Assembly (NCBI GenBank): GCA_021828245.1
Contig: JAKASC010000002.1
Coordinates: 1-34,577, forward strand
Direction of reading: 5' to 3'
Source of the DNA: Acidobacteriota bacterium
GTDB taxonomy: Bacteria; Acidobacteriota; Terriglobia; UBA7540
Length of the DNA: 34,577 bases
This document shows, in pieces, positions 1 through 7,317 of the stretch. Below the pieces are notes generated by a model. The model was not told the origin of the DNA. It did no database searches and saw nothing but the letters and a program-made list of their open reading frames with translations. The stretch's first letter is position 1, and each line of letters starts with the position of its first letter. A program made the translations under genes and the position numbers.

Positions 1-788
1 TTCGCAACTGCCTGGTGGCGCTGGCGGAAGAAGAACAAATCCTCTCCCAAGTTTTTCAGTACCGATTCTCGCGCGGCCTCGGCTTGCGGGGGCACAGCTT
101 TGGAAACCTTTTTCTGACCGCGCTGACCGACATCACGGGTGATTTTGCCCAGGCCGTACGTTCGGCCAGTGAAATCCTCGCCGTGCGCGGAGAAATCTTC
201 CCCGCCACGCTGACCGATGTACGCTTGCGGGCCCAGTTGACCGATGGCCGCGTGGTGGAGGGGGAAACCAAGATTTCTCGCGCCTCCTCGCCCATTCGTC
301 GTCTCTTCATCGTTCCCGAGGATTGCCCGCCGTTATCCGAGACCCTGGAAGCCATCCAAGCGGCTGATTTGATTACGGTCGGCCCAGGCTCGCTCTACAC
401 CTCTCTCATCCCGAACCTGTTGGTGCGTGGAATTGCCGAGAAAATCGAGCAGTCCTCCGCCAAGAAGGTCTATATTGCCAACCTGATGACCCAGCCGGGC
501 GAGACGACTGGATATTCGGCCGCTGCTCACCTGCGGGCCTTGGCCGAGCATGCCGGCCGGAATCTGTTTGACTACGCCATTTTGAATACTCAACCCTTGT
601 CGCCCGAGCAGTTGAAGCGCTACCGAAAGCGGGGCGCGGAGCCGGTAGCCAACGATGAGGAAGCCGTCCGTGCCCTGGGGGTCGAGCCTGTCTCCGCCGA
701 ATTGCTCATGGAAGTGGACCATGTAGCGCGGCACAACCCGCGCATTTTGGCAAGCGAGGTCTTGCGATGGGCTGCTCACCGCCCGTGA
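1..788 (+). CDS. yvcK: YvcK/CofD-like gluconeogenesis factor, 5' end missing
   Basis: The reading frame is open from the first bases of the window, reading R-N-C-L-V-A-L-A from position 3, a segment typical of the middle of YvcK proteins, so the true start lies upstream. The remaining part has the family pattern: HSFGNLFLTALTDI near its start, then a Rossmann-like glycine stretch (ITVGPGSLYTSLIPNLLV) and KVYIANLMTQPGET. YvcK-type proteins bind UDP-GlcNAc and influence cell-wall precursor and central carbon flux in Firmicutes and actinobacteria. The gene ends in TGA at 786-788 and faces the convergent dehydrogenase gene 70 bases away. An internal GTG at 15 is probably not the start. Family assignment is firm; the physiological role here is inference. 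Confidence 0.9.
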   Translation, partial: RNCLVALAEEEQILSQVFQYRFSRGLGLRGHSFGNLFLTALTDITGDFAQAVRSASEILAVRGEIFPATLTDVRLRAQLTDGRVVEGETKISRASSPIRRLFIVPEDCPPLSETLEAIQAADLITVGPGSLYTSLIPNLLVRGIAEKIEQSSAKKVYIANLMTQPGETTGYSAAAHLRALAEHAGRNLFDYAILNTQPLSPEQLKRYRKRGAEPVANDEEAVRALGVEPVSAELLMEVDHVARHNPRILASEVLRWAAHRP

Positions 789-857
789 ACCCCGACTCCT
801 CTCAAGATGCGGAGCCTCTTCCGAGGCGCGGATTGAAGCTTTGGGCGAGGTTTGTTG

Positions 858-2126
858 CTAGATTTGAGTCAAATCCACAACGGTCTTTTGCTTTAGAAGA
901 GGGTGAATCAAGGTAGGGAGGTCATCGCCGCCCCTCGTCAACACAATCACTTCGCTCGTTTCCAATAACTCCTCCCAGGAGCGAGCCAATAGGCGAGCGA
1001 TCTGCGGCAACTCGCGCTCAATGTATTTTCGGTTCGCGCCCCACAGGCGCTCGAGCTCGACCTTTGGGTCGTAAATACGCACGATTCGCTTGGCCCGCAA
1101 CAATTCCCGCACCAGGGCGACCATGGGGCTTTCGCGCAGGTCATCGGTGCCCGCTTTGAAGGCGAGCCCTACCACGCCGACCCTTCTCTTGCCCGTTGCC
1201 AGCACCCGTCGGACTGCCCGGCGCAAATGAGACTCGTTGCTTTCTAAGATGGCCTGGGCAAGCGGCACCGCGACGCGATATCTTTTGCCGAGCGCGCACA
1301 AGGCTCGCACATCCTTCGGCAGGCACGGTCCGCCAAAAGCGAAACCCGGTTTGAAGTAAAGCGGTGAGATATTAAGTTTTGTGTCTTGAACAAAAATCTC
1401 CATGACCTGCCGTCCATCGGCGCCGCAGCTTTTGGCTAGACTGGCGATTTCATTGGCGTAGCAAATCTTGAGGGCGTGGAAGGCATTATCCGCGTATTTC
1501 AGCAATTCGGCGGATTCGAGGGAGGTAATCAACAGGGGAGCACGAACCGGGCGCCACAAGCGAGCCAGCACCTTGCTGGCCTTCGGCTCGCTCGCACCGA
1601 TGACCGTATGCGGCGGGTGGAAGAAATCCCGTACCGACGTTCCCTCGCGCAAGAATTCCGGGTGGTAACAAACGCCAAAATCCCGTCCTGCCTTCTTGCC
1701 CGAAACCCGCTCGAGGATCGGCGACAGCACATCCGCCGTGGTGCCGGGCGGAACGGTGCTCCGCAGCGCCACCGTGTGGAAGGTTTTGCGGCCCCGCAGT
1801 CCGATGCCGATTTGCCTCGCCACCGCTTTCACGGCGTCGAGATCCACCCCTCCGTCGGGGCGCGACGGCGTTCCTACCGCAATCAGGGAAAGCTCGGAGG
1901 CGGCGACGGCATCGCTCGCTTCAAGCGTCGTCTCTAATCGCCGAGCCCGCACCGCTTGCCGGATTAATTTCTCAAGCCCCGGCTCCGCGACCGGCGAATG
2001 GCCCGCTTTCACCAAGTCCACTTTGGCCGGAGCCACATCCACCCCAATGACCCTGTGGCCCATCTTGGCAAGACACGCTGCCGTGACGCTGCCCACATAG
2101 CCCAGCCCAAAAACCGCAATCCGCAT
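858..2126 (-). CDS. Nucleotide-sugar dehydrogenase, GDP-mannose 6-dehydrogenase (AlgD) type
   Basis: A 422-residue NAD-dependent nucleotide-sugar dehydrogenase that would oxidise a sugar nucleotide twice to the uronic acid for exopolysaccharide synthesis. Visible features are the N-terminal dinucleotide fold (VFGLGYVGSV, residues 5-14), the VGTPS motif (84-88), the conserved FLRE (158-161), Lys210 in ELLKYADN, and catalytic Cys268 in GFAFGGPCLPKDVRAL. Length, cysteine position and segments such as KAGTDDLRESP and GANRKYIE fit Pseudomonas AlgD better than UDP-glucose dehydrogenase, so GDP-mannose is the likelier substrate; UDP-glucose remains possible. No alginate genes are visible nearby. A promoter at 2185-2214 lies upstream. 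The start ATG at 2126 has a modest GGGGTG-type ribosome site. Confidence 0.88.
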   Translation of the reverse strand: MRIAVFGLGYVGSVTAACLAKMGHRVIGVDVAPAKVDLVKAGHSPVAEPGLEKLIRQAVRARRLETTLEASDAVAASELSLIAVGTPSRPDGGVDLDAVKAVARQIGIGLRGRKTFHTVALRSTVPPGTTADVLSPILERVSGKKAGRDFGVCYHPEFLREGTSVRDFFHPPHTVIGASEPKASKVLARLWRPVRAPLLITSLESAELLKYADNAFHALKICYANEIASLAKSCGADGRQVMEIFVQDTKLNISPLYFKPGFAFGGPCLPKDVRALCALGKRYRVAVPLAQAILESNESHLRRAVRRVLATGKRRVGVVGLAFKAGTDDLRESPMVALVRELLRAKRIVRIYDPKVELERLWGANRKYIERELPQIARLLARSWEELLETSEVIVLTRGGDDLPTLIHPLLKQKTVVDLTQI

Positions 2127-2546
2127 TCCACATCACCCCAAGGTTGACAAGTTCTCCGTTCATTCACCTTAACGGGTTGCGAGGACTATATGCGACCGAT
2201 GGGATTAAAGTCAAAACAGAGTATAGGAGGGAAGAATTGCCGCGCTTGCCGACCCGCGTCCCAGGCCCCAAATGTGCAAGTGAGGCGCGAGCCGGCCGCG
2301 AGCAGCCCGCTCACCCGGCGACTCACTTGACTCTGACCGCGCCCTCAATCACCGCCGCCATCACGCTAACAGCCGGGATTATTTGCAATGCGTGGCCCAC
2401 GCTGGACAGTCATCTTGCAAGTAGGCATACTGAATAGAGCCTGGCCGGAGGGGAGCCTCGTCGCGTTGACGCCACCGCTAAAGAAAAGAAAGGTGGCGGC
2501 CTGCAGACCCTCACCCGGCCTGACGGCGGTTGTGGTTCCGATTCTT
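2127..2546. other. Intergenic region between the dehydrogenase and tRNA-Pro
   Basis: No convincing gene is seen. The region holds the dehydrogenase promoter and, at 2470-2498, an inverted repeat CGCCACC/GGTGGCG around a purine-rich 15-base loop. The latter could be a hairpin in the tRNA leader but has no T-run, so it is not called a terminator. A 97-codon open frame at 2144-2437 has no ribosome site and an unstructured composition. Confidence 0.5.
2185..2214 (-). promoter_or_regulatory. Sigma70-type promoter for the AlgD-like gene
   Basis: On the minus strand a -35 TTGACT (2214-2209) and a -10 TATAGT (2190-2185) each match the consensus at five of six bases, with an 18-base spacer. Transcription would start near 2178, giving a leader of about 50 bases before the ATG at 2126. 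Correct orientation and distance support the call. Confidence 0.6.
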
Positions 2547-2623
2547 CGGGGCGTGGCGCAGCCTGGTAGCGCGCTTGCCTTGGGCGCAAGAGGTCGAGAG
2601 TTCAAATCTCTCCGCCCCGACCA
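2547..2623 (+). tRNA. tRNA-Pro (anticodon UGG), 3' part probably supplied by the integrated element
   Basis: A 77-base cloverleaf can be drawn: acceptor CGGGGCG/CGCCCCG, D stem GCGC/GCGC with loop AGCCTGGTA, anticodon stem CTTGC/GCAAG with loop CTTGGGC (anticodon TGG), variable loop AGGTC region, T arm GAGAG-TTCAAAT-CTCTC, and encoded CCA at 2621-2623. The overall layout matches bacterial tRNA-Pro. The integrase gene ends 18 bases downstream, and a second, displaced 3' half lies at 10473-10517, so this gene is the attachment site of the element and its 3' half is likely element-derived. Confidence 0.95.
2579..2595 (+). repeat. Left attachment core inside tRNA-Pro
   Basis: Seventeen bases identical to 10473-10489, spanning the 3' part of the anticodon loop, the 3' strand of the anticodon stem and the variable loop. 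The core contains the inverted pair CTTG-GGCG-CAAG, as expected for core-type integrase sites in an anticodon arm. Confidence 0.85.
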
Positions 2624-2640
2624 TTTCAACCCTTGTAAAT

Positions 2641-3798
2641 TCATTGAATTACAGTTTCCTTTTTTGGTAATACTTCATTAGATTTGGGCACATTTGGGCA
2701 CAAAACCTCGGCGACCTTCTCGACCGCCGCCCGCTCCGCCGCCTCGACACGATGCATATAACGCATGCCCGTTTCGAGGTCGGCGTGACCAAGCAAGCCT
2801 TGCACCAACTCCGGCGCAATGCCGTGATTGCCCGCCATCGTGCGGAACGTGTGCCGCAATGAGTGCCAGCCAAAGCGCGGAAGGCCGAGACCGTCACAGG
2901 CAGGCTCGACTTGACGCCGCATCAAATCGCGGTCATTCAAAACCGTGCCCGCCTGAGACGCGAAAAGCCATTCCGAGTTTACAGCACGATCCTTTAGGTA
3001 AGCCGCAAGCCGCGCCACCACAGGCGAAGCCAGAGGAATTGTCCGCTCGCTTCGCTGTGTTTTCGGGCTGCCGACCGTGCCCCGATAGACGCCGCGCCGA
3101 ACCGAGAGCATGTTGCGCTCAAAATCAACATCGGAAACTTTGAGGCCCAACAGCTCTCCAATTCGCAGCCCTGTAGCGACCCCAAGCCCGAAGATCGTTC
3201 TTGAAGGCTCCGGCAGGACCCCCAAGAGCCTTCGGACTTCATCGGCGGACAAGATGCGGCTTTCCCGCCGCCGCTCGGCCGGCGGAAGTTTAACGCCGCT
3301 CGCGGGATTGGCTTCCACCATCCCCCAGGAAATCGCCGTCGAGAAAAGAGCACTCAACAAATTGCGGAGATGGGAAAGGGTTTCAGTGGACAAGCCGGCC
3401 GACTGTTTCAGCGCGATGAACCGCTGGACCTCCACGCGCTGAACCTCTGCCAGCTTGCGAACGCCGAAGTAAGGAAGCAGGTGATTTTTGAAAAGCGATT
3501 GGTAAGTTTTCCGACCAGAGACTTTCAGGGTTGGGAGAATTTCCGGCTCATAGTACCGACTCCAGAAATCCTCCAGTGTGATGTCCATGCGCGGACGGCA
3601 AGCCCCCTGGTTCACAGGGCGAAGATAAGTTTCCGCCGCGCGTCGTGCCTCTTTCTTCGAGGCAAACGCGCCGAGAACTACCGAGCGATGACGGCGACAT
3701 AATCGTCCATCAGGGGTCAGATAATCCTCACGGAAACGCAGCTCCCAATTCCTACCGCGCAAACGAAGATATCCCTTCTGAAAACGTGGACGGCTCAC
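2641..3798 (-). CDS. int: Tyrosine recombinase (integrase) of the tRNA-Pro element
   Basis: A 385-residue phage-type tyrosine recombinase that would catalyse integration and excision at tRNA-Pro. It has an N-terminal arm-binding-like region ([20 protein letters not shown]), a SAM-like core-binding domain, and the catalytic set Arg212 ([12 protein letters not shown]), Lys246 ([13 protein letters not shown]), His312 and Arg315 ([10 protein letters not shown]), His338 ([15 protein letters not shown]) and Tyr347. The GTG start at 3798 is chosen because AAAGGA lies eight bases upstream and the family motif follows at once. The frame is open to TTG 3903, which overlaps the preceding stop (TTGA), so a 35-residue extension is possible. 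The gene's 3' end contains the direct repeats at 2683-2702. Confidence 0.93.
   Translation of the reverse strand: MSRPRFQKGYLRLRGRNWELRFREDYLTPDGRLCRRHRSVVLGAFASKKEARRAAETYLRPVNQGACRPRMDITLEDFWSRYYEPEILPTLKVSGRKTYQSLFKNHLLPYFGVRKLAEVQRVEVQRFIALKQSAGLSTETLSHLRNLLSALFSTAISWGMVEANPASGVKLPPAERRRESRILSADEVRRLLGVLPEPSRTIFGLGVATGLRIGELLGLKVSDVDFERNMLSVRRGVYRGTVGSPKTQRSERTIPLASPVVARLAAYLKDRAVNSEWLFASQAGTVLNDRDLMRRQVEPACDGLGLPRFGWHSLRHTFRTMAGNHGIAPELVQGLLGHADLETGMRYMHRVEAAERAAVEKVAEVLCPNVPKSNEVLPKKETVIQ
2683..2702 (+). repeat. Tandem repeat TTTGGGCACA x2, candidate integrase arm sites (left)
   Basis: TTTGGGCACA occurs twice in exact tandem, inside the last codons of int. The following 13-base string TGGGCACAAAACC (2695-2707) is repeated exactly at the other end (10391-10403). 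Position and symmetry about the att core suggest arm-type binding sites; this is inference. Confidence 0.55.
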
Positions 3799-3899
3799 GG
3801 GTAGAATCCTTTCCCCCGTGTTTTGCCACGTCCCTTCTGCCGCGCTTATGGTATCACAAGAAAACATTTCCCGAACGGCTCCATCAAGTCCCATCACGT

Positions 3900-4379
3900 T
3901 CAAAACGGCACGTCATCGTCGGAAACTTCCAACCCGTGCGCGTTCACAAACGCGCCGGGCTTTTCAAGCTGCAATTCCAAGCCCGCATCCGCCAACTTCG
4001 CCAGAATGTCCGTCAGGGGCGGCACGTGATACCCTTGCGGCTCTGCCATCCGCCAGTTCAGGTCTCTCAGGTAGGCCCGGAAGAATTGCCCCGCGTTCGT
4101 CACCACGCTCACCGGAGCCACAGCAAACGGCGCTTGCTTGGGCTGATAGGAAACCAGCCGGACGCCCGGCGGCAAGGCGGCCTTGATTTCTTCGAGTGTG
4201 GGCGGCTGACTTTCTGAGTCCCGAAGCAACGCCTTGATCGCTTCCTTGTCGCGCTTGATGGCTTCCAAAAGCTCGCGGGCTTCGGGGCAGTCAGGCAAAC
4301 GATAGGGCAGCTTGTTACCCTGCAAAGTCAGCTCCCCGCCGAGTTCCCGAACACTATCGAGAATCTCCCCTGTGGTCAT
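3900..4379 (-). CDS. Small protein with TubC-like N-terminus and SSB-like C-terminal tail
   Basis: A 159-residue protein of unknown function. Residues 1-55 (EILDSVRELGGELTLQGNKL ... EAIKALL) resemble the small docking fold found at the N-terminus of TubC-like proteins and in some mobile-element replication proteins. No OB fold is evident. The last residues are EVSDDDVPF, nearly identical to the acidic tail of bacterial SSB (DDDIPF/DDDLPF), the tail that recruits primase, PriA, exonuclease I and other partners. The ATG overlaps the stop of the zinc-ribbon primase-like gene (ATGA at 4379-4376), so the two are probably translationally coupled. The tail and operon position suggest a replication-accessory role; this is inference. 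Confidence 0.8.
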   Translation of the reverse strand: MTTGEILDSVRELGGELTLQGNKLPYRLPDCPEARELLEAIKRDKEAIKALLRDSESQPPTLEEIKAALPPGVRLVSYQPKQAPFAVAPVSVVTNAGQFFRAYLRDLNWRMAEPQGYHVPPLTDILAKLADAGLELQLEKPGAFVNAHGLEVSDDDVPF

Positions 4380-4945
4380 ACGGTCACCTCGGCAAACTTT
4401 CCGTCAGCGGTTTGAATCTCACCGGTCAGAAGAATTTGCTCGGCCATTCGCGCGCGCCCTTCGGCATCCGCCTCCAGCCAGCGCCGCCGCTCGGCTATCG
4501 CGCCATGACAAAGCAGGGCGTATTCCACGGCGAGGCGCGGTTGTTGCTGGTAAACCAGCGCCAGGGCGTCCCACGTCTGCGGATGTTCCGGCCTGCATTC
4601 GTGGGCCATCAATTCGAGCCGCCCAAGCTCACGCAGCGCTTCGGCGGCGCGCCGGCGAGCCTCTCCGCACGCCGCGACAAACTGCCGCGCGGCGCGTTCG
4701 GCTTGCTCGCGGGCTTTTTGCTGGCGGATGTAATCGGCCTTCGGAATGCGCTGATATACACCAAGCTCTTTCGCTAGAGTGACGGAATTTCCTTTCGACC
4801 CGCACTTATGGCAGTAGAAGCATTCCGCCGTGTGAGTAACCGTCCGCAGTCCGCCGCACTTGGGGCAGTCGTGCCGGTTGCCGCGTGGCCGCGCGCCCGC
4901 CATTTCGAGCAACGTGCTTATGTCGTATTGGGTCCTTGTACTCAC
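4376..4945 (-). CDS. Zinc-ribbon, primase-type (CHC2-like) protein without TOPRIM domain
   Basis: A 189-residue protein. Its N-terminal 60 residues carry a four-cysteine ribbon, CPKCGG followed about 12 residues later by CFYCHKCG and then GNSVTLAKELG, the pattern of DNA primase zinc-binding domains. The rest is helical and Arg/Ala/Glu-rich, with no recognisable TOPRIM or archaeo-eukaryotic primase motif. It may be a stand-alone DNA-recognition subunit for the neighbouring ATPase. The GTG at 4945 is chosen as start because it overlaps the upstream stop (GTGA, 4945-4942) and has GGAGG seven bases upstream. The frame is open further up (to 5077), but that part is the shadow of the preceding gene. 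Confidence 0.8.
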   Translation of the reverse strand: MSTRTQYDISTLLEMAGARPRGNRHDCPKCGGLRTVTHTAECFYCHKCGSKGNSVTLAKELGVYQRIPKADYIRQQKAREQAERAARQFVAACGEARRRAAEALRELGRLELMAHECRPEHPQTWDALALVYQQQPRLAVEYALLCHGAIAERRRWLEADAEGRARMAEQILLTGEIQTADGKFAEVTV

Positions 4946-5349
4946 TGCTTTGCCTCCGGCAGGTTGCCCCACCACCAGGACTTCACCAGGTGCGGCGCCG
5001 CCGGCGGATGGCACGTTGCACAGACGAGCGCGCCGTGGGTCGAATGCCACCATAACCAACCCCGGCAGGCCGGGCACTGCGCCCGCTCCGGGAAGTCGGC
5101 GCCGGGGATAGAAACCCAGCCCGCAGGCGTGTCACGGGAGCTTTCTTCGTTAAATTCGTAACCCCCCGCCAGCGAGTTTTGGGGTGCAACATCGTGTTGC
5201 AACAAGGGCGACACGAAAGAGAGCGGATGCAACACGCTTTTTTGGCCCGGTGTCGCAGCGCGTCGCGTCGCCGTGTTGCGCTCTAAGACCTTGAAAGCAC
5301 TACCTTTTAACCCTGTGTGTTGCATGGGTGTTGCATCACGGTGTTGCAT
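4942..5349 (-). CDS. Small zinc-ribbon protein of the element's replication operon
   Basis: A 135-residue protein with a C-terminal ribbon, CPACRGWLWWHSTHGALVCATCHPP, followed by a tryptophan-rich end. Proteins with this C-x2-C ... C-x2-CHPP signature occur beside RepA-like ATPases in integrated elements; the function is not known to me. The ATG at 5349 is preceded by AGGAGG nine bases upstream, a strong ribosome site, so the longer open frame reaching 5889 is a shadow of the ATPase gene. The N-terminal coding part (MQH ... MQH) overlaps the TGTTGCA repeat array, which explains its odd sequence. It is followed by the primase-like gene with a four-base overlap. Confidence 0.75.
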   Translation of the reverse strand: MQHRDATPMQHTGLKGSAFKVLERNTATRRAATPGQKSVLHPLSFVSPLLQHDVAPQNSLAGGYEFNEESSRDTPAGWVSIPGADFPERAQCPACRGWLWWHSTHGALVCATCHPPAAPHLVKSWWWGNLPEAKQ

Positions 5350-5404
5350 GGAAATTACCCTCCTGTTGCATGTTTTCGGTGTTAGGGGGTGCGACAGTGC
5401 AACA
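5185..5404. repeat. Iteron-like array of TGTTGCA repeats
   Basis: The 7-mer TGTTGCA or its complement occurs exactly eight times in 220 bases, starting at 5185(-), 5195(+), 5228(-), 5318(+), 5329(+), 5342(+), 5364(+) and 5398(-). A one-mismatch copy starts at 5274(+). The extended consensus is about GTGTTGCAT. Start spacings from 5318 on are 11, 13, 22 and 34, close to whole helical turns. Copies 5185 and 5195 form a 7-3-7 palindrome. The array lies just after the ATPase gene, across the leader and start of the zinc-ribbon gene. A replication origin or a multi-site operator is likely. Confidence 0.75.
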
Positions 5405-6391
5405 TCAGCCACCTCGCGCCTCCGACCGGGCCAAAATGCGGTACACAGTACTGCGGTTGACCCGCAGCTCCTCAGCGATGTCCCGTTTCGGCATTCCGGC
5501 GTCCGCCAGCTCGCGGACGCGCGCCGCGAGGCTCTGCTGCAAGGGGGAGTACGCCCATCTGACGCCGCCACCGTCCACGGCTTCAAGCCTTGCATCAAGA
5601 GGCTGGAACTCGGCGCAGAGGGCTCGGCTTTTTTCGATATGAATTTCAAACCGGGCAGGGCCGCTCGCCCCGCCATCGGCAGGCGGGCGCAGAGCGAGCA
5701 CAGCATCGAGCACGTCTTCGCGCTTGGACGTGCCTCGCTGCTGACCATCTTTTCCAGCATGATGTAGAAAAATAACTGAGCGCCCGGCCACCCGCTGCGC
5801 GAGCGCCCAGCTCGCAACCGGCAGCCAACTCTCAGCCTCATTCTCCCGCCCTTCGCCGCGAACCAGAGACGAAAGCGAGTCCACGACAATTAAGCCCGTG
5901 TCGTCCGGCATAACCTCCGCTAGGGCCGCTTGCCCGCCGATGGTCGCTAAATCCGGCATAAACCCCTGTTGCAAGTCTGGCGTAACGACGTTCAGCATGC
6001 CCGGCGCCGGCTCAGTCTCAGAGCCGGCCGCTACAGCGGCCAGCCGCTCTTGAAGTGCGCCGCTTAACATTTCGCCATCGAGGTAAAGGACCTTGCGCGG
6101 CCGGCTACACTTCCAGCCAAGCAATTCGCCCCCGGCAGCAACGGCGTAGGCAAGGCTTAGCGCGAGATAGGTTTTGCCGGTGCCCCGTTTCCCGTAAATC
6201 ATGTTGAGGGACTGGCCGAGCAACCATGGCGAAAGCAGTACTTCTCGCGGCGGGATGGCCATACCCAGAAACAAGTGAATGTCAACCACCCGCAAAGGCG
6301 CCCGATCCGGCGACCCCGCCCAGCGGCTGCCAGGCCCCGGCGGGCGCCTACCGAACTCCCCGACAGCGCCAAGGAACTCAGACTCAGCCAC
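5405..6391 (-). CDS. RepA-like AAA_25 ATPase/helicase with C-terminal helix-turn-helix
   Basis: A 328-residue RecA-fold ATPase of the RSF1010 RepA / AAA_25 type, known as replicative helicases of plasmids and phages. Motifs: family entry FLGMAIPPREVLLSPWL (41-57), Walker A GKRGTGKT (67-74), DGEM (105-108), Walker B LIVVDSLSSL (167-176), FLHHAGKDG (208-216) and RGTSKREDVLDAVLAL (219-234). Residues 291-320 (RVRELADAGMPKRDIAEELR...) form a resolvase-like helix-turn-helix, so the protein could bind specific DNA, plausibly the nearby TGTTGCA array. The GTG start at 6391 overlaps the end of the XRE gene by eight bases. The next gene starts 55 bases downstream of its stop. Confidence 0.88.
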   Translation of the reverse strand: MAESEFLGAVGEFGRRPPGPGSRWAGSPDRAPLRVVDIHLFLGMAIPPREVLLSPWLLGQSLNMIYGKRGTGKTYLALSLAYAVAAGGELLGWKCSRPRKVLYLDGEMLSGALQERLAAVAAGSETEPAPGMLNVVTPDLQQGFMPDLATIGGQAALAEVMPDDTGLIVVDSLSSLVRGEGRENEAESWLPVASWALAQRVAGRSVIFLHHAGKDGQQRGTSKREDVLDAVLALRPPADGGASGPARFEIHIEKSRALCAEFQPLDARLEAVDGGGVRWAYSPLQQSLAARVRELADAGMPKRDIAEELRVNRSTVYRILARSEARGG

Positions 6392-6620
6392 GCCGCACCC
6401 CCGCGCGCCGGCGACGGGACGCCGCGCCGAACAAAGCGCCTTGAGAAACGCCTAACGCCTCGGAGATCAATCGCCGCTCCCGCGCCCGGAATGGCCGACG
6501 CCCGTTGAGTAACCTCGACAGAACTTCGCGGCGCAGGCCGCACTGTCGTGCAAGCTCGGCGATCGACAATTTCCTTCTCCACAAGGTGGTTCTGATTTTG
6601 ATAATATCCTTCGCACGCAT
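6384..6620 (-). CDS. Small XRE-type helix-turn-helix regulator
   Basis: A 78-residue DNA-binding protein. The core RKLSIAELARQCGLRREVLSRLLNGRRPF, with ISEALGVSQGALF after it, is a classic XRE/Cro-type helix-turn-helix, and the tail is Arg-rich. It opens the minus-strand replication operon and probably controls it, as phage repressors or Cro proteins do. The ATG at 6620 is chosen because the domain follows immediately; the longer open frame from 6791 antisenses the divergent gene. No clear ribosome site is seen. Its start codon overlaps, on the opposite strand, a candidate ATG (6619) of the divergent gene. Confidence 0.75.
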   Translation of the reverse strand: MRAKDIIKIRTTLWRRKLSIAELARQCGLRREVLSRLLNGRRPFRARERRLISEALGVSQGALFGAASRRRRAGVRRG

Positions 6621-7272
6621 GGGCAAAAGATCACACGCACGTGGCCGATTGTCACGGACAGCAAACGCCGCCTTCGTGTCCCGAGCGCCGAGCCAACGGC
6701 GGACGCCAAAACTGCCGGTTGGCGCGGCTCCATCTGCCTGGGAGCGGAAACTCGACGCCGAATTTTTAGCCTTCGTTCGATCGTTTTCCAATTCCCGAAA
6801 GTTGCTGATGGCGGGCCAGCAGCGCTACGCCCAACGGTTTCTCGCAAAGGCATTGCCACAACTCTTAAAGGGCCTCCAAGGGAACGCTGCTAGGATGGGC
6901 GTGTCGGTTGACAACTGCCTGGCCTTCTTCCTGTGCTGGGATAAATATCAGGTCCGCCTAGACAGGCTGATAGAAAAGACTCAGCGCCAGTACGACCTAA
7001 AAGCGTATGACCGACTCGCCTGGGTCGGTCGCGCGCTCTACAAGCTCCACTGGGGTCAGTTCAATTTGAAAACGGAGCTTCGCAGTAAATCGGGAGAGCC
7101 TCATAATCTTTTGATGACTTGCGGACTGCTCTTAGGGCAATTACAGAGACTCTCCGGCGAAGAACTTCTCGGTTTCTTTGACGCCGTATGCTCGTGCAGG
7201 AAGGAGAACGCGCACACTCTGGACGCTTTGACGAAGTTGCGGAATAGAGTACGTAAGAGGCTGCTTGAGTGA
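6619..7272 (+). CDS. Unknown helical protein of the element
   Basis: A protein of up to 217 residues with no family I recognise. It looks soluble and helical, with a Cys/Phe-rich stretch (CLAFFLCWDKYQVRLDRLI) and a C-terminal basic helix (LRNRVRKRLLE). It is divergent from the XRE regulator. The start is uncertain: ATG 6619 has no ribosome site but lies seven to eight bases after the expected start point of a -10-like GATAAT (6600-6605), which would give an almost leaderless message; ATG 6808 is an alternative that would free a normal intergenic space. It is followed after 45 bases by the membrane protein gene on the same strand. Confidence 0.6.
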   Translation: MGKRSHARGRLSRTANAAFVSRAPSQRRTPKLPVGAAPSAWERKLDAEFLAFVRSFSNSRKLLMAGQQRYAQRFLAKALPQLLKGLQGNAARMGVSVDNCLAFFLCWDKYQVRLDRLIEKTQRQYDLKAYDRLAWVGRALYKLHWGQFNLKTELRSKSGEPHNLLMTCGLLLGQLQRLSGEELLGFFDAVCSCRKENAHTLDALTKLRNRVRKRLLE

Positions 7273-7317
7273 GGGGGCTGGGATGAGGCGATTTCGGCTC
7301 CCGAGCGGAGGTGTTCC

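Noticed and set aside
2144-2437. Plus-strand open frame before tRNA-Pro
   Set aside because: No ribosome site, no recognisable domain, and it overlaps the promoter of the divergent dehydrogenase.
2470-2498. Hairpin CGCCACC/GGTGGCG as a terminator
   Set aside because: Loop of 15 bases and no T-run on either strand; kept only as a note in the intergenic entry.
3799-3899. Separate promoter for int in the stretch between its two possible starts
   Set aside because: A TGTGATACC extended -10-like string exists, but no acceptable -35 lies at the right distance.
5185-5404. CRISPR array as an explanation of the TGTTGCA repeats
   Set aside because: Units are only 7-9 bases with spacings of 10-46 bases in both orientations, and no cas gene is present.
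4942-5889. A 315-codon minus-strand open frame spanning both the ATPase 3' part and the zinc-ribbon gene
   Set aside because: The part above 5405 is antisense-free but out of frame with the ATPase and has no protein character; the strong AGGAGG before ATG 5349 marks the true start.
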